Below, one piece after another: positions 59,983 through 64,000 of a DNA stretch of 64,000 nt. The stretch's first letter is position 1. Each line of letters starts with the position of its first letter. Both the position numbers and the translations under genes were made by a program. The notes under the pieces were generated by a model that saw only the letters and a list, made by a program, of their open reading frames with translations, was not told the DNA's origin and made no database searches. The stretch spans positions 366,518,831-366,582,830 of the forward strand of contig CM041778.1 of assembly GCA_023374045.1 (NCBI GenBank). The letters run 5' to 3'. Origin of the DNA: Limonium bicolor (taxonomy: Eukaryota; Streptophyta; Magnoliopsida; Caryophyllales; Plumbaginaceae).

Positions 59983-60874
59983 GGAGTCTGGCCAACGTGA
60001 GACATACACTTCGACAGCGCATAAAATTGTCACAATACAGAGAGATTAGCTTAGGAGAGTTTGAGTCTGGTTTGGAGTTTGGAGCAAGCAGAGCAGAGAG
60101 TTCATCACGGAGACTTCTCCAGAAGTCTCAACAGAGTTCCTTCTTGTTCTTTATAACTACTCATTACAGTTCTGTTATTGTAAACATGTCAATGGCTGAG
60201 TAGTTCCTTTAGATTTCGGTTTGCTATGTATCCCTAAATTGACTATTCCTGTTCCTTGGTGATTTAATGCAATTCGATTGAGTAAAGTTATTTTCCTTGC
60301 TTAATTTCTTTAATTTTATAATTTGGCCAATTATAAGGATTAGTATTTTGTTAGCTTATATGTGACGACTGCGGCTTTCAATTGAATACAGGAAAATAAC
60401 CGGTTAGTTTAGAGACGGTAATTCCTCTAAAGCTAATTGACCAATAAACTAGATTGTTCTTAAGGCGGTTAGTAAACATGGGTTTGTAACGAGAGTTAAA
60501 ATTCAGTCTTTGCTAACTAGTATTTGCTAAGCGGGAGACCGGAGGTAAATTATCTTTGTTCTAGGGTTTTCTCAGAATTGTCTTATAAATCACTTAGGGA
60601 TAGGAATCACAGATTTAGGGTGCAGTAGTAAACCGGGATCTCCTTTCCAAATCAGTTTCACAACATTTATTTTCCTGCTTGTTATTGTTTGCATTCTGTT
60701 TACAGTTTCTAATTATCATCAAATCAAACCCCAATTTCCTGTTTTAATTTGTTTAATAAAGATTTAAACTAGACACATCGCCTCCTCTGGTTCGATACTT
60801 AGGGAATTCTCTCTATTAAAACTTGCTAGAATTGACCGGTACACTTGCCGTTAGGTTTTACCCCAACAAGTTTT

Positions 60875-60892
60875 TGGCGCCGTTGCCGGGGA
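60875..60892 (+). other. primer binding site of the Athila-type element
   Basis: TGGCGCCGTTGCCGGGGA stands six bases after the LTR end. This sequence is the usual Athila primer site, complementary to a tRNA 3' end (generally given as tRNA-Asp). Confidence 0.88.
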
Positions 60893-61184
60893 GGCACGGT
60901 TATTTAGTTTTCTTTATTTTTTTATTTTTATTTTGTTTTTATTTCTTTTTGTTGTTTAGTTAATCTGATTTTTGCTGTTCTTTTAATTTACGCTATCTTC
61001 TTCAGTTCTAACTCTCGGTTTATGGTTAAAACCCGTCTGCAGGAGAACCGGAGTTCGAACTCAATCTTGAGATCGAGAGGTTTGCAGACAGCTTCGAAGG
61101 ACTTGAACCTGGATCCACCAGTTGAGGAGGGGTGCTCGAACCACCTGTTATTGAAGAGGGTCCGAAGTTCAACCAGCAGTGAAC

Positions 61185-61705
61185 ATGGCGAACAACGAGA
61201 GGCAGATGAGGGACTACACCCGCCCAAGTGTTGAGGGGTTGGTGTCGCCAATTGTGATTCCTGCGCTACCAGCAGGAGTGCAGTGGCAGTTCAAGACTCA
61301 CTATGTGACCATGGTGATGAACGCGCCTCAGTTCAGCGGGACGGTCACTGAAGACCCAAATGTCCATCTCACTACATTCCTGAGATTGGTAGGAGCGTGT
61401 TCGACACCAGCTTCGCAGGAGGTGGCCCGGCTCACTCTGTTTCCATTCTCTCTGAGGGATAGAGCGCTGAATGGTTAAACTCGCTGACGCCCGACAGTAT
61501 CACTACTTGGGAGAGCTGGCTAATGCATTCCTGGCAAAGTACTTCCCACCCTCTCGGATGCTGACCATGAGAGGAGAAATTACAAACTTCAAACAGTTCG
61601 CCGGTGAGTCCTTGTCTGAAGCTTGGGAGCGTTTTAAGGGATAGTGAGGAAGGTACCACATCACGGACTAGGTGAAGAGGTTATACTGCAGTCCTTTTAC
61701 AAGGA
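61185..61705 (+). pseudogene. Athila gag N-terminal part, frameshifted
   Basis: The frame MANNERQMRDYTRPSVEG opens a typical Athila gag and continues with TEDPNVHLTTFLRLV and ARLTLFPFSLRDRA. A shift at about 61470 moves the frame to EWLNSL and TPDSITTW. Another moves it to FLAKYFPPSRM and ESLSEAWERFK, and a third leads through VPHHGLGEEVILQSFYK into the long frame at 61706. So one gag domain is spread over four frames within 500 bp. An earlier open frame at 61022 (MVKTRLQENRSS) may be part of the leader. Confidence 0.85.
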
Positions 61706-63496
61706 TTGGATCCGTCTAGCCGGTTGTTGGTTGATACTTGTGCTGGAGGTAGTTTGATGGAGCTGCCCATTACACGGATTAAAGAGCTGCTAGAGACTAT
61801 TACTACAGCAGCTAATCAGTGGGGAGGTACAAGAGCAGGAGAAGCTGCACCGAAGAAACCAGCTGGGGTTTATGAGGTAGATTCAAACACTTTCTTGGCT
61901 GCTAAGATAGAAGCAATGTCGAAGCAGTTTGAGCGTATGTGTGCAGTTATGAATCCACAGTCCAGTGCAGCAGCTCCTGAGGTTTATCCACCTTGCGAGT
62001 ACTGTGGTAGAGCTTCTAACATGTGCCAGTGTTCTCCACCACAAGAAGAGGCAGCGAACTATGTTGGTAACAGACCGGGTAATTATTTTGGGAATCAAGG
62101 AAATCCGGGTTATCAAGCTCAGCAGCAAAACCGTTACCAAGCTGGTGGTAACAACAATTACAATCAGAGGCCCCAGCAGTACAATCCTTCCTATCAGAAG
62201 CAGCCACTGCAGAATCAGCAAGCACAAAATTCGGGTGCTGGAGCGTCTTCTAGTATGGATGCAGTTCTGGCCAGGATGAATGATTTCATCTCGGTTAATA
62301 CGAAGAAGTTTAATGAGCTGGAAGCCTTCAATCAGGAGCAGAGAACCTTCAACAATGACCAGAGGACTTTCAATAGGAATATCGAGACTCAGCTGTCTCA
62401 GATATCTCAGCAGTTAGCTCAGCGTCCTTTGGGTTCCTTGCCTAGTCAGTCGGAGCAGAATCCGAGAGAGCATGCCAAGGCTATCACGTTGAGGAGTGGT
62501 ACACAGCTTGACCCGGTGGTCCCTGAAGTTGAGGTCCCTCTCCCCAATGTTGAGCAGAATGAAGAAATTGCACCAGCAGGTTCTCAGGAGGAACCACCAG
62601 CTGAAGAGGAGGTGGCGATTAGCAAGACTACTAAGACTTCCACACCTCCACGACGCGCAGTTGCTGAAGCGCCAGTTCCTTTTCCAAACCGGTTGAAGAA
62701 GAGAGACTTGGATGAGCAGTTTGGTAAGTTTTTGACTATTTTTAAGAAACTGACCATTAACATTCCTTTTTCTGAAGCTTTGAAGCAGATGCCAATATAT
62801 GCGAAGTTTATGAAGGACATCCTGTCCAACAGACGGTCCTTAGTGGAGAAGGATACTGTGCAGCTTACTGAGAGCGTTTCAGCTGTGCTTTCGAAGAAGC
62901 TTCCACCTAAGCTTGATGATCCAGGTACTCCGGTCATACCTTGCGCGATAGGTAATGTGAATTGTGGTAAGGGTTTATGTGACTTAGGTGCAAGTATTAA
63001 TTTGATGCCATTATCTATGTATTTGAAGCTTGGTTTAGGAGAATGTGAACCTACACGAATTACTTTGCAATTAGCTGATAGGTCGATTATCCTACCTAGA
63101 GGTGTGGTTAGAGATTTAATTGTTTCAGTTGGTACTTTTTCTTTTCCTGCTGACTTTGTTATTTTGGACATGGAGGAAGACAAGGTAGTACCACTTATTC
63201 TAGGTCGACCATTCATGCGAACAGCAAGGACCCTTATTGATGTTGAAGGAGGGAAGATTATACTGCGTTTACATGATGAGCAGCTTGTTTTTGATATGAC
63301 CAAGGCTGCCACTCACCCTTCTGATGTTCATGCTTGCTTTAGTTTAGATTGTATTGACACTTTGATGCAGGATTATTCTTACAGCCCCACGGAGCTGGTT
63401 GCGTTGGAGAAGTGTTTGATGGATTCCATAGAGACCACTCATGATGACTCCGAGGTTTCTACTACAGCGTTTCAGCTCTCTGCTGGGACCATATAG
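61706..63496 (+). pseudogene. Athila gag C-terminus and aspartic protease (596-codon open frame)
   Basis: This open frame lacks its own normal start, as its first codon is TTG within gag. It reads LDPSSRLLVDTCAGGSLM, then YEVDSN, a CEYCGRASNMCQC Cys-rich spot and a long Gln/Asn-rich stretch (residues about 125-260). ITLRSGTQLDP follows near residue 258. The PFPNRLKKRDLDEQFGKFL and INIPFSEALKQMP motifs lead into a retropepsin domain with active site CDLGASINLMP (Asp at residue 426) and a LILGRPFMRTARTLID C-terminal half. It ends at TAG 63494-63496, one frame out from the reverse transcriptase. It is the longest open frame in the window but only part of a broken polyprotein. Confidence 0.9.
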
Positions 63497-63497
63497 G

Positions 63498-64000
63498 AAG
63501 AACCACAGGATCGAGGAGGAACCACTGGACCGAGTTCCAAAGACACTAGCTCCTTCTGTGGAATCACCACCTTCTCTTGAGCTTAAACCGCTTCCTAGTA
63601 ATCTTAAATACGCTTTCCTAGTTCCTCCTACTGATTTACCTGTTATTATCTCTAATGCTTTAACTGATGAACAGGAGGAAGCATTGTTGCAGATTTTGAG
63701 GAGGAACAAAGAGGCGCTAGGATGGTCCATTGCTGATATCAAAGGCATTGCTCCTACATTCTGCACCCACCGCATTTATCTTGAGGAGGATTACAAGCCA
63801 TTGAGACAGCCCCAGCGGAGACTGAACCCGCACATGAAAGAGGTAGTCAAGAAGGAGGTTATCAAGCTACTGGATGCAGGTATAATCTATCCAATCTCTG
63901 ACAGCGAATGGGTAAGTCCTACTCAGGTAGTACCCAAGAAAGGGGGCTTAACTGTAGTTCCTAATGATAAAGGTGAATTAATTCCTCAGCGTACTATTAC
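63498..64000 (+). pseudogene. Athila reverse transcriptase, N-terminal part
   Basis: In the next frame (GAG at 63513) it reads PLPSNLKYAFL, LTDEQEEALLQILRRNKEALGWSIADIKGI, CTHRIYLEEDYKPLRQPQRRLNP, KEVIKLLDAGIIYPISDSEW and TQVVPKKGG, ending at the window edge with ELIPQRTIT. This is the connection and fingers of Athila reverse transcriptase. A +1 shift relative to the protease frame may be a mutation, since Athila gag-pol is normally one frame. The catalytic motifs lie outside. The minus-strand frame at 63344-63775 is a shadow. Confidence 0.87.

Larger units (their letters stand above)
59413..60868 (+). repeat. 5' LTR of the Athila-type element
   Basis: The LTR runs from TGATAAGTCAGG to TTTTACCCCAACA. 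The left duplication GTCAC is at 59408-59412. It contains hairpin repeats at 59666-59840, a TATA box near 59973, and a GGTTCGATACT block near 60790, also found in the solo Athila-type LTR at 5699. Otherwise the two LTRs are unrelated in sequence, so they are different families. Confidence 0.88.
59413..64000 (+). mobile_element. Athila-type Ty3/gypsy element (partial, runs off the right edge)
   Basis: An LTR of 1456 bp starting TGATAAG is followed by the characteristic TGGCGCCGTTGCCGGGGA primer site, a broken gag, a long gag-protease frame and the start of reverse transcriptase. The primer site and the gag/protease motifs are those of Athila. It is inserted in the 5' LTR of the Tekay-type element after GTCAC, so it is the younger of the two. 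The rest of pol, any envelope-like frame and the second LTR lie outside the window. Confidence 0.92.

Noticed and set aside
62584..63312. 242-residue minus-strand open frame
   Set aside because: Antisense shadow of the Athila gag-protease frame, which carries all recognisable motifs.

Overview
The window is nuclear DNA of a flowering plant, most likely a eudicot. It has an AT-rich background, plant-type introns, an exon of a plant KIN-4 kinesin, and the usual plant transposons: Tekay-type and Athila-type Ty3/gypsy elements, Ty1/copia, an L1-like LINE, CACTA, hAT, MULE, PIF/Harbinger and Stowaway. Only two host genes can be supported, both on the minus strand. One is the first coding exon of a KIN-4 kinesin at 1159-1317, whose gene runs off the left edge. 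The other is a complete two-exon gene at 34376-35963 for a 212-residue plant protein of unknown function ending in a C-x2-C-x11-H-x4-C finger. No rRNA, tRNA or CRISPR array was recognised.

Layout. 1-2000: kinesin exon, intron and leader. 2139-4387: two Stowaway MITEs and a 1.28 kb PIF/Harbinger-type element. 5589-11697: a solo Tekay-type LTR (duplication GATAA) that holds a solo Athila-type LTR (duplication GTCAC). About 12000-16110: a decayed Ty1/copia element interrupted by a hAT MITE. 16150-22270: intergenic. 22270-27160: an L1-like LINE relic split by a 3.47 kb CACTA element that carries exons of a formyltetrahydrofolate deformylase gene and ~220 bp repeats. 27160-34370: intergenic, with a hAT element sitting between two copies of an old duplication. 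34376-35963: the second host gene. 36242-40000: a MULE-type MITE and two foldback elements, one with a Stowaway inside. 41265-42925: an Athila gag scrap and a strictly regular 46-bp tandem array. 43543-59412: a large Tekay-type chromovirus on the minus strand with 5.3 kb LTRs. 59413-64000: an Athila-type element on the plus strand, inserted into the upstream LTR of the Tekay element and running off the right edge.

The most unusual object is the Tekay-type element. Between its gag zinc knuckle and its protease, on the coding strand, lies a recognisable AlkB-like Fe(II)/2-oxoglutarate dioxygenase with the HxD, distal His and C-terminal Arg still legible. Its gag also shows two GT-AG introns of 77-78 bp, one of which joins the zinc-knuckle frame exactly. 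The whole element is now frameshifted. The order reads LTR, PBS (initiator tRNA-Met), intron-split gag, zinc knuckle, AlkB, protease, reverse transcriptase, RNase H, integrase, chromodomain, PPT, LTR.

All family calls come from reading translations and terminal repeats by eye. Identities and ages were not computed.
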